This document shows positions 1 to 8,494 of a DNA stretch of 64,000 nucleotides, piece by piece. A program made the translations under genes and the position numbers. Numbering within the stretch: position 1 is the stretch's first letter; each line of letters opens with the position of its first letter. Source of the stretch: Mariniflexile maritimum (GTDB lineage Bacteria > Bacteroidota > Bacteroidia > Flavobacteriales > Flavobacteriaceae); assembly GCF_009746565.1 (NCBI RefSeq), contig NZ_WRPN01000013.1, forward strand, positions 1 to 64,000, given 5' to 3'. The notes beneath the pieces are model-generated. The model was given only the letters and a program-made list of their open reading frames with translations, was not told the DNA's origin and searched no databases.

Positions 1-1
1 G

Positions 2-64
2 TACTGTCCAGATTCCAAGAAAATTATAGAAGGGTGGGATTTCTATGAAACGATATCACGATAA
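2..64 (+). CDS. Possible 3' end of an unidentified gene
   Basis: An open frame enters from the left edge and ends at a TAA at 62-64. It encodes about 20 residues ending DFYETISR, with a residue mix typical of real protein. Nothing about its function can be said. It is listed because the alternative ATG-initiated frame at 45 in this stretch does not look like a natural N-terminus. Confidence 0.3.
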   Translation, partial: YCPDSKKIIEGWDFYETISR

Positions 65-182
65 ACCTGTGTATCTAGCCGAGACCTCTCTATCCCTTCT
101 ATTTTTACTTGCATTATTAATCAAAAATTTACTATTTTTAAATTCAATTAACGACCCTGCCGTAAACATACGAGCCGAAACC

Positions 183-755
183 GTTAGCCACAATTTAAAA
201 AATGAATCGTTACCTTTTAATACTAGGATTTTTTTTTTAATATCAAGTTGTAAATCGACTAAAAACAAAACCGAATCTGATTTCTACTCGGAGAATAATG
301 AAATAAATTTATTTGCATTTATCGGAAAAAAAATGTCAGTAAAAATTTTTGAAAGAGACACTACTGCAACAGAAAAGTTTATTGGAATTGATGGAGATAC
401 TGTTGTTCAAAAAGTCATTTATTTTGACCAACGATTTAAAGCAAAATACCAAATTGAAAAATCATTATTCAATAATTTTAAAAAGGACACCATTTCATTT
501 CTTGTTTACGACCATTACGGACGACCAAAATTTGAAAAATATGAATATGCAATAATGTATATTTCAAAATCGGAAAACGAAAATGAATTTTATCTTCAAA
601 AATATATGTATGATCCAGTAAAAAAGAATGATGACGGAACTTGGAGCGGAATAAATGGTGAATCTATAAAAGAACTTTTTGAAAATAAGAAAAACGGATA
701 TTTAAAAGCTCGTGGTATTTTTGAATAGCAATTTAATAAAAAAACTGTGGCTAAC
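183..755. repeat. 10-bp inverted repeat flanking a single lipoprotein gene
   Basis: GTTAGCCACA at 183-192 is the exact reverse complement of TGTGGCTAAC at 746-755. The pair brackets one gene very tightly: 9 bp before its probable ATG and 17 bp after its stop. The cores resemble integron attC ends (GTTRRRY / RYYYAAC) but each departs from the consensus at one position. No integrase or second cassette is visible. This could be a captured cassette or a chance flanking repeat. Confidence 0.45.
202..728 (+). pseudogene. Small lipoprotein gene, frameshifted in a poly-T tract
   Basis: The main reading frame runs to the stop at 728 and encodes a soluble, lysine-rich protein of unknown family. The natural start appears to be ATG 202. 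From there the frame reads MNRYLLILGFFF and hits TAA at 238-240, at the end of a run of ten T (229-238). One extra T would join it to LISSCKSTKN in the main frame and complete a textbook lipoprotein signal with its lipobox cysteine. An uninterrupted alternative exists from ATG 45, but its first 50 residues do not resemble a signal peptide. The frameshift may be a genuine mutation, a slipping phase-variable tract or a sequencing error. The mature part would be about 155 residues, outer-membrane or periplasmic. Confidence 0.55.
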
Positions 756-784
756 AAAGAACTGAACTATAAAACACAAAAACC

Positions 785-1555
785 TCAAAGCGATACTTTC
801 GTGCCAACAGGCTTTCCGTTTATAATATCAATGATCACATTATCGGTCTTTCCGTTTACAATGTAGGTGGGTATGTTGTTTGCCGCTGCTTTTTGGGCAA
901 AATCCAGCTTGGAGCCCATGCCGCCACGACCTTCACCTTCGGTTTTATTGCTGTCTTTAATAAACTTATTTAGGTCGTCGTGCGGGTTAACGTTTTGTAT
1001 CAAGTCGCTGTTTTCTGCATCGGGGTGCCCTGTGTAAAGTCCGTCAATATCGGTTAAAATTATTAATTTGTCGGCATTTATAAGTTGCGCAATAAGACTT
1101 GCCAGCTCATCGTTATCAGAAAACATAGACATGGTAACCGATACGGCATCATCTTCATTTGCAATAGGAATAACGCCTTCTGCCAATAAGCCTTCACAGC
1201 AATTGATCATATTTTGGCGGTGCACACCCGGGCTAAAATCGCGCTTGGTAGGGAGCACTTGGGCACACTTCATACCATAATCATGAAAAATATTATAGTA
1301 TAAACGCATCATACGGGGTTGCCCAATAGCCGAATACACTTGGCGGCGTTGGGTGGTATCCTCTATTTTCGATTTCCCCAAAACCTCACGTCCGGCAATA
1401 ACCGAACCCGACGAAACAAGCAAGCAAATGATGTCGCGCTCGTACAATTCGGCTATTTGCTTGACCAAATTACGCAACACAGGCCTTACAATTCTATTGT
1501 TTTTGTTGGTCATTACATTGGTGCCAACTTTTATTACTATTCTTTCTTTATACAT
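785..1555 (-). CDS. proB: Glutamate 5-kinase
   Basis: Phosphorylates L-glutamate to gamma-glutamyl phosphate, the first step of proline synthesis in the cytoplasm. The 256-residue protein is a single amino-acid-kinase domain. VIKVGTNV (residues 7-14) is the phosphate-binding start, SSGSVIAGR (about 48-56) follows, then DNDELASLIA (about 147) and GRGGMGSKLDFA (about 210), which matches the ProB glycine-rich MGSK element. The C-terminal PUA domain of E. coli ProB is absent, as in other short ProB proteins. The start lies 1 bp after the proC stop, so the two are cotranscribed and probably translationally coupled. The usual partner proA does not follow: the next gene downstream is the unrelated lipoprotein on the other strand. 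Confidence 0.93.
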   Translation of the reverse strand: MYKERIVIKVGTNVMTNKNNRIVRPVLRNLVKQIAELYERDIICLLVSSGSVIAGREVLGKSKIEDTTQRRQVYSAIGQPRMMRLYYNIFHDYGMKCAQVLPTKRDFSPGVHRQNMINCCEGLLAEGVIPIANEDDAVSVTMSMFSDNDELASLIAQLINADKLIILTDIDGLYTGHPDAENSDLIQNVNPHDDLNKFIKDSNKTEGEGRGGMGSKLDFAQKAAANNIPTYIVNGKTDNVIIDIINGKPVGTKVSL

Positions 1556-1556
1556 T

Positions 1557-2363
1557 TTAATATGCTTTACCTAATTCTACCGCACGGTTAAAGGCAGCAA
1601 AAGCGGCTTCTTTAATAAGTTCGTTTACGTTATTATCCTGCATGGAGTCGAGGGCTGCACGCGTGGTACCGCCTTTTGAAGCTACCTTTTCCATCCAGGA
1701 GTTTGGTGATAAATTGGATTGGTTAAAAAGCGCGACCGCACCCGTAAAGGTTTGGCTTACCAAAACCGTAGAGTCGTTTTTTGAAAAGCCCATTTGCAAG
1801 GCAGCTTCCATCATGCTTTGCATAAAATAAAACACGTAGGCAGGGCCACTTCCAGAAATTCCGGTAGAGGCATCGATAAAGTTTTCACTGCTTACCCGTA
1901 TCGATTTACCCGTGGTATCGAGCAAACTTTCAACGGTTAACATTTCAATTCTGGAAATTTCGGGCGAAATCACATACGATGTTAAACCCTCGCCTATTTG
2001 TGCCGGCAAGTTTGGCATGGCCCTTACAATTTTTGTTAAACCTGTAAGTTCTTTTATGGAGTTAATGGTAACGCCCGCCATAATTGAAACCACAATTTGC
2101 TGGGGCTGCACGTAGGGTTTCATGGCCTTGAACACGCTTTCGGCATGATAGGGCTTTACGGCAATGAAAATAATATCTGCATCTGGAACACAGTCTTTCA
2201 GTTCGTTAAACGCATCAAAATGGGCTATTTGATGGAGTGCTTCCAGTTTTTCTTCCGACTTGTCCAAAACCATGATGTTTTTCTTTTTCAACAATTTTGA
2301 CTTCGACATACCTTCGGCATAGGTAAGCCCCATGTTGCCCGCTCCAATTACTAATACTTTCAT
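1557..2363 (-). CDS. proC: Pyrroline-5-carboxylate reductase
   Basis: Reduces 1-pyrroline-5-carboxylate to L-proline with NAD(P)H. The 268-residue protein opens with the Rossmann motif VIGAGNMG (residues 4-11). The family signature lies in the C-terminal dimerisation domain, with GISGSGPAYVFYF around residue 167 and GGTTRAALD around residue 230. Length is standard for ProC. It is the first gene of a proC-proB unit read leftwards and is followed by proB after 1 bp. About 50 bp upstream lies a small unrelated gene on the same strand. Confidence 0.95.
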   Translation of the reverse strand: MKVLVIGAGNMGLTYAEGMSKSKLLKKKNIMVLDKSEEKLEALHQIAHFDAFNELKDCVPDADIIFIAVKPYHAESVFKAMKPYVQPQQIVVSIMAGVTINSIKELTGLTKIVRAMPNLPAQIGEGLTSYVISPEISRIEMLTVESLLDTTGKSIRVSSENFIDASTGISGSGPAYVFYFMQSMMEAALQMGFSKNDSTVLVSQTFTGAVALFNQSNLSPNSWMEKVASKGGTTRAALDSMQDNNVNELIKEAAFAAFNRAVELGKAY

Positions 2364-2416
2364 TTGTTATATTTATTGATTTTTTTATGGTGAAATGTAA
2401 TGCGCAAATTCATTTT

Positions 2417-2635
2417 TTAAACAAACAACACACAGTCTTTGCAGTCTTTTGTTTCGCCATAATAGGTTTCTCTGTATTTGTGCAGCGTTTTAATGGGCAG
2501 TCCAAAAAAGTACTTTTTAATATAGATAACCTTGGTGGTTAGCTCGCCCATTTTTACACTGTGGCGTTTTTCGTAAGTTGTTTTTCGTTTGATATATATT
2601 GGTTTCATGTAAGGTGTTTTGTTGAAGGTTCGCAT
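2417..2635 (-). CDS. Small basic hypothetical protein
   Basis: A 72-residue frame starting MRTFNKTPY; the next in-frame ATG gives 63 residues starting MKPIYIK. The body reads like a short conserved flavobacterial protein, with VIYIKKYFFGLPIKTLHKYRE and a C-terminal CKDC pair that could bind metal or form a disulfide. It is rich in lysine and tyrosine and has no signal peptide or membrane segment. It lies upstream of proC in the same direction with about 50 bp between. I do not recognise a function. Absence of a clear ribosome-binding site leaves the start open. Confidence 0.5.
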   Translation of the reverse strand: MRTFNKTPYMKPIYIKRKTTYEKRHSVKMGELTTKVIYIKKYFFGLPIKTLHKYRETYYGETKDCKDCVLFV

Positions 2636-2639
2636 ATAA

Positions 2640-3090
2640 ATAACCCATAGCTTTGGTTTTTGTAAACGAACCAAAAGCTAGATGGTTATGGTTTGGAACT
2701 GGCTTAACCATTATTCTGTTAATGATTAAACCATATTATTAAAATTTTGCCGGTAAATACTTGTTTCGTTAACGTATTAATTGGCTAAAAACGGTTTAGG
2801 AGGTGAAACTGGGAGGGATGAATTTAGCCGATTGGGTTCTAAAAACTAAGAAGTTAAAATTGAAGATTCTACTGTTTTGTGATTCATGGATTCCTTTTCG
2901 CATGGTGCAAATTTACGAAAAATGGCCGCCACTGGCAAATTACAGACGTTAATAGTGCAATAAACAACGCACCACCCCAGAATTTAAAAAACCCAATGCC
3001 CAAATTTCAGTAAGAAAAACAAAACAGGAAAGTTAGGTTGAAAAATAAAAGTGAATGTTACAACATGTTGTAATATGAACGGTTTCAAAC
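2640..3090. other. Intergenic stretch, no gene seen
   Basis: About 450 bases between the small gene at 2417-2635 and the yajC terminator carry no convincing reading frame. The only structures noticed are GGAGGTGAAACTGGGAGG at about 2799-2816 and the 16-bp palindrome at 3058-3073. It presumably holds the promoter of the 2635 gene, but I cannot place it. Confidence 0.5.
3058..3073. promoter_or_regulatory. 16-bp perfect palindrome, possible operator
   Basis: TTACAACATGTTGTAA is a perfect inverted repeat without a spacer, about 20 bp beyond the yajC terminator in otherwise gene-free DNA. Such sites often bind dimeric regulators. No gene start lies within 300 bp, so its target is unclear and chance is possible. 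Confidence 0.3.
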
Positions 3091-3116
3091 AAAAAAAGCT
3101 TCCCATTAGGAAGCCT
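3091..3116 (-). terminator. Rho-independent terminator after yajC
   Basis: Stem GCTTCC/GGAAGC (3098-3103 with 3109-3114) with a 5-base loop. On the minus strand it is followed by a run of seven T. It lies 25 bp past the yajC stop and would end the nusB-DUF1573-yajC transcript. Confidence 0.8.
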
Positions 3117-3139
3117 TTGTACTTGTAAAAAACGCCTTG

Positions 3140-3427
3140 CTATGATGCTGCGTTGGCTTTTGCGCTCAGTTCCATTGAAATGGCAGAACGCTCAAACTTT
3201 ACTTTCCCAGACATGGTTTCAATTATGCATGTTTGGTCTTTATCATTAAGTTCTAAAATTTTACCGTGCAAACCGCTTTTTGTAATTATTTTATCGCCTT
3301 TTTGTAATTCGGCGTTAAACTTCTTCTCTTTTTTTGCACGTTTCATTTGTGGCGCAATCATGAAGAAATACACGACCACGAACATTAGAATAAACGGTAA
3401 TAAACTACCGAAACCTCCTTCTCCCAT
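3140..3427 (-). CDS. yajC: Preprotein translocase subunit YajC
   Basis: Small accessory membrane protein of the SecDF-YajC complex, which helps SecYEG export proteins. The 95-residue protein has one membrane segment at about residues 8-27 (LLPFILMFVVVYFFMI), then the conserved APQMKRAKKEKKF stretch. A small cytoplasmic domain with GDKIITKSGLHGKI follows. Length and order match the family. It follows the DUF1573 gene with 25 bp between, in the order nusB, DUF1573, yajC, and is followed by a strong terminator. Confidence 0.93.
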   Translation of the reverse strand: MGEGGFGSLLPFILMFVVVYFFMIAPQMKRAKKEKKFNAELQKGDKIITKSGLHGKILELNDKDQTCIIETMSGKVKFERSAISMELSAKANAAS

Positions 3428-3452
3428 TGTTTTTTAGTTATTTGTTAGTTAT

Positions 3453-3932
3453 TTAATGAACTGCTGCAGCAGCTGGATTTTCATTTGGGTCCGGTTTTAC
3501 GAACGCTGTAATTTTAACCACTTCCGAACCTTTTTCGGTATTTGCGGAAACGGTAATGGTTTTGGTAATTTTGTTTGAGCCACTGCCGTTAAACTTAATT
3601 GAAAACGACCCCGTTTCACCTGGTGCCAACGGGTCTTTGCTCCAACCTTCTGGAACGGTACAGCCGCACGAGGTTTTTATATCGGTTATTACCAAAGGGG
3701 CGTTGCCCGTATTTTTATAGCTAAAGGTTGTCTCAACGGGTTGGTTTCGTTCTATTGCTCCAAAATCGTGCTCGGTTTCGTTAAATTCAATTACAGGAAA
3801 CTTTAAGGCGTTGGCATCTCTTTCAGCGGCGGCCGTTACATTCGCTTCATGCACTTTATTGCTCGCGTTGTCTTTACAAGAGGTGAAAGCCATAACGTTG
3901 AGCAAACAAAATCCAAATATCAGTTTTTTCAT
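3453..3932 (-). CDS. DUF1573 lipoprotein
   Basis: A 159-residue protein with a lipoprotein signal (lipobox FTSC ending at about residue 19) followed by one DUF1573 domain at about residues 45-145. The domain contains the family hallmarks HDFG, FSYKNTGNAPLVI and TSCGCTVPEW-type residues (TSCGCTVPEGW). DUF1573 has an immunoglobulin-like beta fold, common in Bacteroidota periplasmic or surface proteins; its biochemical role is not established. It sits between nusB (83 bp upstream) and yajC (25 bp downstream), likely in the same transcript. Confidence 0.88.
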   Translation of the reverse strand: MKKLIFGFCLLNVMAFTSCKDNASNKVHEANVTAAAERDANALKFPVIEFNETEHDFGAIERNQPVETTFSYKNTGNAPLVITDIKTSCGCTVPEGWSKDPLAPGETGSFSIKFNGSGSNKITKTITVSANTEKGSEVVKITAFVKPDPNENPAAAAVH

Positions 3933-4015
3933 TTAAAAAATCTTTTAATATTGAAGTGGTAAAAATAGGAATTATTTAATCGATTGAAAAGTTTTAATAG
4001 CTTCTTAACACAAAT

Positions 4016-4960
4016 TTACAGCAAACCGCGCCCTATCTTTTTCAAAGTGCCGGCATCCTCATATTCCTTGACCAATTTATCTAAAATACCATTGATAAAA
4101 ATACTGCTTTTTGGGGTTGAATATTCCTTGGCAATTTCAAGGTATTCGTTTAAAGTAACCTTAACGGGAATGGACGGAAAGTTTTTCAGTTCGCAAATGG
4201 CCATTTGGAGCAACACATGGTCCACAAGCGCAATTCGATCGGTATCCCAGTTTTGTGTTTTTTGCTCAATTTCCTTATTGATGGCGGTTCTGTTTAACAA
4301 GGTTTTTTTGAACAGGTCGATGGCATATTGCTTATCATCGGCATCTTTGTACAGTTTTGGGGTAAAATAATCGTCGGTAACGGATGCTTTTGCCTTTCGC
4401 AATAACTTTAAAATGGTGGTGTTTACGGTTGGTAAATCATCGAGCCAGGTTAGGTTCTTATCTTCCAAATAGTCATAAAGTTTATCGTTTGGCGCAATAA
4501 TTTCCTTAAAAACATCTACTATAAAATCTTTATCTTCCTTAAAATCGGACACCCTTGTTTTCATGTAATCCTTGTAAATCTCGCTGGCAGTAATGGCTTT
4601 AAAGATAATGTCCACATATTCGCTATCCAGTTGCCAATTTGTAATGCCATGAATTTCCAATTGGTTTTTTAACTGAAAGTTGCCCTGTAAAAGTGCCAGT
4701 AATTCGTTGTTTATAAACTTGCGGTTAGGATCTTTGTCTTCCTTGGTTGCCAAATGTTTCTTTTGCTTCTTTTTTATATCGGCCTCGGCCCGCTTGTGAA
4801 CTTCCAAAAGCAATGAAAGCAGCAAAAGGTACAAATTGTACATGTTATCAATACTGAAAAGCAAGAATTTTTGGTCTTTACTAAAATCGTCACTTTCACC
4901 GCCCTTAAAGGCATACAAGGTTTGCATTACTTTTACGCGAATATGTCTTCTGTTTAGCAT
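4016..4960 (-). CDS. nusB: Transcription antitermination factor NusB
   Basis: Binds boxA RNA with NusE (S10) and supports antitermination at rRNA operons. At 314 residues it is about twice the length of E. coli NusB. The N-terminal RRHIRVKVMQTLYAF and the C-terminal block VDHVLLQMAICELKNFPSIP with LNEYLEIAKEYSTPKSSIFING are NusB sequence. Between them is an extra helical, lysine- and aspartate-rich region (about residues 60-200), as is usual for Bacteroidota NusB. First gene of the nusB-DUF1573-yajC group; divergent from the ABC transporter at 5174. Confidence 0.93.
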   Translation of the reverse strand: MLNRRHIRVKVMQTLYAFKGGESDDFSKDQKFLLFSIDNMYNLYLLLLSLLLEVHKRAEADIKKKQKKHLATKEDKDPNRKFINNELLALLQGNFQLKNQLEIHGITNWQLDSEYVDIIFKAITASEIYKDYMKTRVSDFKEDKDFIVDVFKEIIAPNDKLYDYLEDKNLTWLDDLPTVNTTILKLLRKAKASVTDDYFTPKLYKDADDKQYAIDLFKKTLLNRTAINKEIEQKTQNWDTDRIALVDHVLLQMAICELKNFPSIPVKVTLNEYLEIAKEYSTPKSSIFINGILDKLVKEYEDAGTLKKIGRGLL

Positions 4961-5132
4961 AATTACAATGAACTTTAATTAATAAAGACGAACATTTTAG
5001 AGTTTCGAGCTGCAAAAATAATATTATTTTAAAAAGTGGCTCCATCTTTTTTGGTTTATTATTTATTAAATACTTTATGGTATTTTTAACAATAACAAAA
5101 CACAATGCTGGCTATTTATACCATTAAAACTT

Positions 5133-5140
5133 TATATTTG
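5133..5140 (+). promoter_or_regulatory. Candidate -7 box for the ABC transporter
   Basis: TATATTTG matches the Bacteroidota TAnnTTTG promoter element. It lies 33 bp before the ATG of the ABC transporter in the nusB/ABC divergent region. No convincing TTG -33 box is seen at the usual distance. Confidence 0.45.
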
Positions 5141-5173
5141 CAACTTACTTTTCTTGATTGATTACAGCCTTAA

Positions 5174-6937
5174 ATGAAAGAATTACAGCACTTAAACAAA
5201 TACTTTTTTAAATATAAAAAGCAACTTTTATTGGGCATTTTAATTACCGTTATAGCCCGTATTTTTTTATTGTTTACCCCACGTTACGTTCGGGAAATTT
5301 TTGTTGTTATTGAAAAACATTTAGAAGGCACCTTTAATGAACAGGCCGTAAAAGCAGAATTAACCGAGGTAATCCTGTACATTGTGGGAGCCTCGATAAT
5401 TGCGGCCATCCTTACGTTTTTTATGCGTCAATACATCATTAACGTTTCGCGCTATATTGAATACGATTTAAAAAACGAAATTTACGACCAATACCAAAAG
5501 CTTTCCCTGAATTTCTACAAAAAAAACAGGACCGGCGATTTAATGAACCGCATTAGCGAAGATGTTGGTAATGTACGCATGTATGCGGGACCCGCCATCA
5601 TGTACAGCATCAACACGGTAACCCTGTTTGTTATTGCCTTAATTTACATGTTCAACGAAGCGCCAAAACTGGCCCTATACACCGTTTTGCCGTTACCACT
5701 ATTATCCATTGTAATCTATAAGCTAAGTAAGGAAATCCATAACCGAAGCACCATTGTTCAACAGTTCTTATCGAAACTTTCGGCGTTTACCCAAGAATCG
5801 TTTAGTGGCATTTCGGTAATAAAGGCCTATGGCATCGAGCCACAGACTTCGGTAAACTTCAAATCGCTTTCAGCGGAAAGCAAGGAAAAGCAAATTAGCT
5901 TAGCCAAAGTACAAGCGTGGTTTTTTCCCATGATGATTTTGCTTATTGGCGCCAGCAATTTACTGGTTATTTATATTGGCGGTATGCAATACATTAACGG
6001 CGAAATTGAAAGTTTGGGCACTATTGCCGAATTTATCATTTACGTTAACATGCTTACATGGCCCGTAGCTACGGTAGGCTGGGTAACATCCATAGTACAA
6101 CAGGCCGAAGCATCGCAAAAACGCATCAACGAATTTTTAAAACTGGAACCAGAAATAAAAAATACGGTGGAAGTTCCTACTGAAATTAGGGGCGGCATTA
6201 AATTTAACAAGGTATCCTTCACCTACGATGATACCAATATTCAAGCGTTAAACAACGTAAGTTTTCATATAAAGGAAGGTGAAACCCTGGCCATATTGGG
6301 CAAGACAGGTTCTGGAAAATCGACGATTTTAGATTTAATAGGCCGACTGTACGATATTGATAATGGCACTATTTTAATTAACGACATCCCCATTAAAAAC
6401 CATAATCTAACCTGTTTAAGAAATAGTATAGGCTACGTGCCTCAAGATGCCTTTTTGTTTTCGGATAGTATAAAAAACAACATTAAATTTGGAAAACCCG
6501 ATGCTACCGATGATGAAGTTATTGATGCGGCCAAAAACGCCCAAGTTCATAAAAACATCATTAATTTCAACAAAGGGTACGATACCATTTTAGGCGAACG
6601 TGGCATTACTCTTTCTGGTGGGCAGAAGCAACGGGTTTCTATAGCGCGCGCCATAATTAAGGCTCCCGAAATTTTATTGTTTGATGATTGCCTATCGGCC
6701 GTTGATACCGAAACCGAGGAAAAAATACTAAAAAACTTAATAAAAATCACCCAAGGCAAAACGGCCATCATTGTTGGCCACCGGGTTTCTTCGGCTAAAA
6801 ATGCCCACAAAATTATTGTGCTCGATAATGGTGCCATTGTTCAGGAAGGCACCCACGAATCGCTTATAAACGTAGAGGGCTATTACCAACACTTGTACCT
6901 TAAACAATTAAGTGAAACCGCTTCCAATAAAGATTAA
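5174..6937 (+). CDS. ABC exporter, fused permease and ATPase
   Basis: A 587-residue half-transporter of the MsbA/multidrug family, expected to dimerise in the inner membrane. The membrane domain spans about residues 1-320 with six hydrophobic segments. The nucleotide-binding domain follows from about 340: Walker A GKTGSGKST, signature LSGGQKQR, Walker B ILLFDDCLSAVD and the switch histidine in IVGHRVS are all intact, so it should hydrolyse ATP. The substrate cannot be read from sequence. Lipid A-core, as for MsbA, or a drug are possible. It is transcribed alone. Confidence 0.88.
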   Translation: MKELQHLNKYFFKYKKQLLLGILITVIARIFLLFTPRYVREIFVVIEKHLEGTFNEQAVKAELTEVILYIVGASIIAAILTFFMRQYIINVSRYIEYDLKNEIYDQYQKLSLNFYKKNRTGDLMNRISEDVGNVRMYAGPAIMYSINTVTLFVIALIYMFNEAPKLALYTVLPLPLLSIVIYKLSKEIHNRSTIVQQFLSKLSAFTQESFSGISVIKAYGIEPQTSVNFKSLSAESKEKQISLAKVQAWFFPMMILLIGASNLLVIYIGGMQYINGEIESLGTIAEFIIYVNMLTWPVATVGWVTSIVQQAEASQKRINEFLKLEPEIKNTVEVPTEIRGGIKFNKVSFTYDDTNIQALNNVSFHIKEGETLAILGKTGSGKSTILDLIGRLYDIDNGTILINDIPIKNHNLTCLRNSIGYVPQDAFLFSDSIKNNIKFGKPDATDDEVIDAAKNAQVHKNIINFNKGYDTILGERGITLSGGQKQRVSIARAIIKAPEILLFDDCLSAVDTETEEKILKNLIKITQGKTAIIVGHRVSSAKNAHKIIVLDNGAIVQEGTHESLINVEGYYQHLYLKQLSETASNKD

Positions 6938-7092
6938 ACACGCTGATTTTTAACACAATAGCCTTTATTCCACATTATATTTAATGCAATAAACATCGTT
7001 ATTTAAAAAAGAAATGGCATTATTTGTTGGTTAGTATCTGTTTTTTTTAGATTTTTGGTATAAATTGATAACCTATTAAATTCCTATAAAAT

Positions 7093-7479
7093 ATGAACAA
7101 TAATGACATGATGGAGAAAGAGGAGATTTTTTCTAAAGTATTAAGGGCAGGAAGACGCACATATTTTTTTGATGTAAGATCTACAAAAGCAGATGATTAT
7201 TACTTAACCATTACCGAAAGTAAAAAATTCACTAATGACGATGGTTCATTTCACTACAAAAAACACAAAATTTATATTTATAAAGAAGATTTTCAAGAGT
7301 TTAATGACATTTTAAATGAAATGACGGCTTATATCATTGATGAAAAAGGCGATGAAGTAATTAGTGAACGCCACCAAAAAGATTTCAAAAAGGAATACGA
7401 AGGCGAAACTTTAACTGAAAATGGCGAACTGAACACGTCAACGGAAAGTTTTACCGATATAGAATTTGACGATATTTAA
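7093..7479 (+). CDS. DUF3276 (PUR-alpha-like) protein
   Basis: A 128-residue protein of the Bacteroidota DUF3276 family, which has the PUR nucleic-acid-binding fold. The conserved core KVLRAGRRTYFFDVR followed by YYLTITESKK and HKIYIYKEDF lies in the first 80 residues. The C-terminal 40 residues are acidic and probably flexible. Members are thought to bind single-stranded nucleic acid, but their cell role is not settled. It stands alone and is followed within 20 bp by a strong terminator. Confidence 0.85.
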   Translation: MNNNDMMEKEEIFSKVLRAGRRTYFFDVRSTKADDYYLTITESKKFTNDDGSFHYKKHKIYIYKEDFQEFNDILNEMTAYIIDEKGDEVISERHQKDFKKEYEGETLTENGELNTSTESFTDIEFDDI

Positions 7480-7497
7480 TATTTAAAACTTACCAAG

Positions 7498-7523
7498 CCG
7501 CTACTTTTGTAGCGGTTTTTTTT
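7498..7523 (+). terminator. Rho-independent terminator after the DUF3276 gene
   Basis: Stem CCGCTAC/GTAGCGG (7498-7504 with 7509-7515), loop TTTT, followed by eight T. The T run overlaps the stop-codon end of the convergent tRNA-binding-domain gene. Confidence 0.88.
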
Positions 7524-7857
7524 AGCTTATTACGCTTCCGTTTTTCACTTTAATTTCTGGTTTTAAAAGAATAACGTCCTTACCATTTACCGCACCTAAA
7601 ACCAAACAATCGCTCATAAATTTGGCAATTTGTTTTTTAGGAAGGTTTATAGCGGCAACAATCTGCTTTCCTAATAAATCATCTATTTTATACAGCGTAG
7701 TTATTTGTGCCGACGATTTTTTTATTCCCAAATCGCCAAAATCAATGGTAAGTTGGTAGGATGGATTGTTTGCTTCCGGAAAATCTTTCACTTCTAAAAT
7801 AGTTCCAATACGCAAATCCATTTTTGAAAAATCTTCAAATGCGATAGTTGTTTTCAT
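7522..7857 (-). CDS. CsaA-like tRNA-binding-domain protein
   Basis: A 111-residue stand-alone tRNA-binding (EMAP-II/OB-fold) domain like CsaA. FSKMDLRIGTILEVKDFPEA, SSAQITTLY and the C-terminal LGAVNGKDVILLKPE are the family landmarks. CsaA-type proteins are reported to bind tRNA and sometimes act as export chaperones; the sequence shows only the fold. It converges on the DUF3276 gene and is divergent from the thioredoxin-like gene, with about 50 bp between starts. Confidence 0.85.
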   Translation of the reverse strand: MKTTIAFEDFSKMDLRIGTILEVKDFPEANNPSYQLTIDFGDLGIKKSSAQITTLYKIDDLLGKQIVAAINLPKKQIAKFMSDCLVLGAVNGKDVILLKPEIKVKNGSVIS

Positions 7858-7905
7858 TTTTTAAAAATACAAATTATACCGAACTTTGTAAAAAAACTTA
7901 TAGCC

Positions 7906-8463
7906 ATGGCAAATACACCCTCAAACATGCTACCTTTAGGTACAAAAGCACCTTATTTTAAATTACCCGACACCATTAGCGATTCGCTTGTAGATTTAGA
8001 AACCATCAGGGGCAAAAAAGGAACCGTTATTCTATTTATTTGCAACCACTGTCCGTTTGTAATTCATATAAACAAAGAACTTGTTGCCATCGCTAGCCAC
8101 TACTCAAAAAAAGGTATTGGTTTTGCCGCTATTTCAAGTAATGACGCCATTAAATACCCTCAAGACGGCCCCGATAAGATGAAGCTGCATGCCACCACTG
8201 AAAACTACCCATTTCCTTATCTATACGATGAAAGTCAAGCCACAGCAAAGGCTTATGATGCGGCCTGCACCCCCGATATTTTTGTGTTCGACACCCATTT
8301 AAAATTGGTTTACAGGGGACAATTGGACGATTCGAGACCAGGAAATGCTTTACCGGTTTCTGGTCGCGATTTAAGACATGCATTGGATTGTTTGATTGAA
8401 AACAAAGTTAATACAGCAGTACAAAAGCCTAGTATTGGCTGCAATATTAAGTGGAAAGGTTAA
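7906..8463 (+). CDS. Thioredoxin-fold redox protein (AhpC/TSA type)
   Basis: A 185-residue cytoplasmic thioredoxin-fold protein without a signal peptide. LGTKAPYFKLPD opens the AhpC/TSA-like domain and the active-site region is FICNHCPFV, a CxxC pair at about residues 46-49. Later come SSNDAIKYPQDGPDKM and the cis-proline region ACTPDIFVFD. These features match the thioredoxin-family proteins often annotated as peroxiredoxin-like in Bacteroidota. It probably reduces thiols or peroxides; the real substrate is unknown. Single gene, followed by a convergent acetyltransferase. Confidence 0.82.
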   Translation: MANTPSNMLPLGTKAPYFKLPDTISDSLVDLETIRGKKGTVILFICNHCPFVIHINKELVAIASHYSKKGIGFAAISSNDAIKYPQDGPDKMKLHATTENYPFPYLYDESQATAKAYDAACTPDIFVFDTHLKLVYRGQLDDSRPGNALPVSGRDLRHALDCLIENKVNTAVQKPSIGCNIKWKG

Positions 8464-8494
8464 TATGGCTTTTTAGTTTTCTTAGATCGTTTGA

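Noticed and set aside
45-201. ATG at 45 as the start of the lipoprotein gene
   Set aside because: The added 50 residues do not form a lipoprotein signal, while ATG 202 gives a perfect one if a single T is restored.
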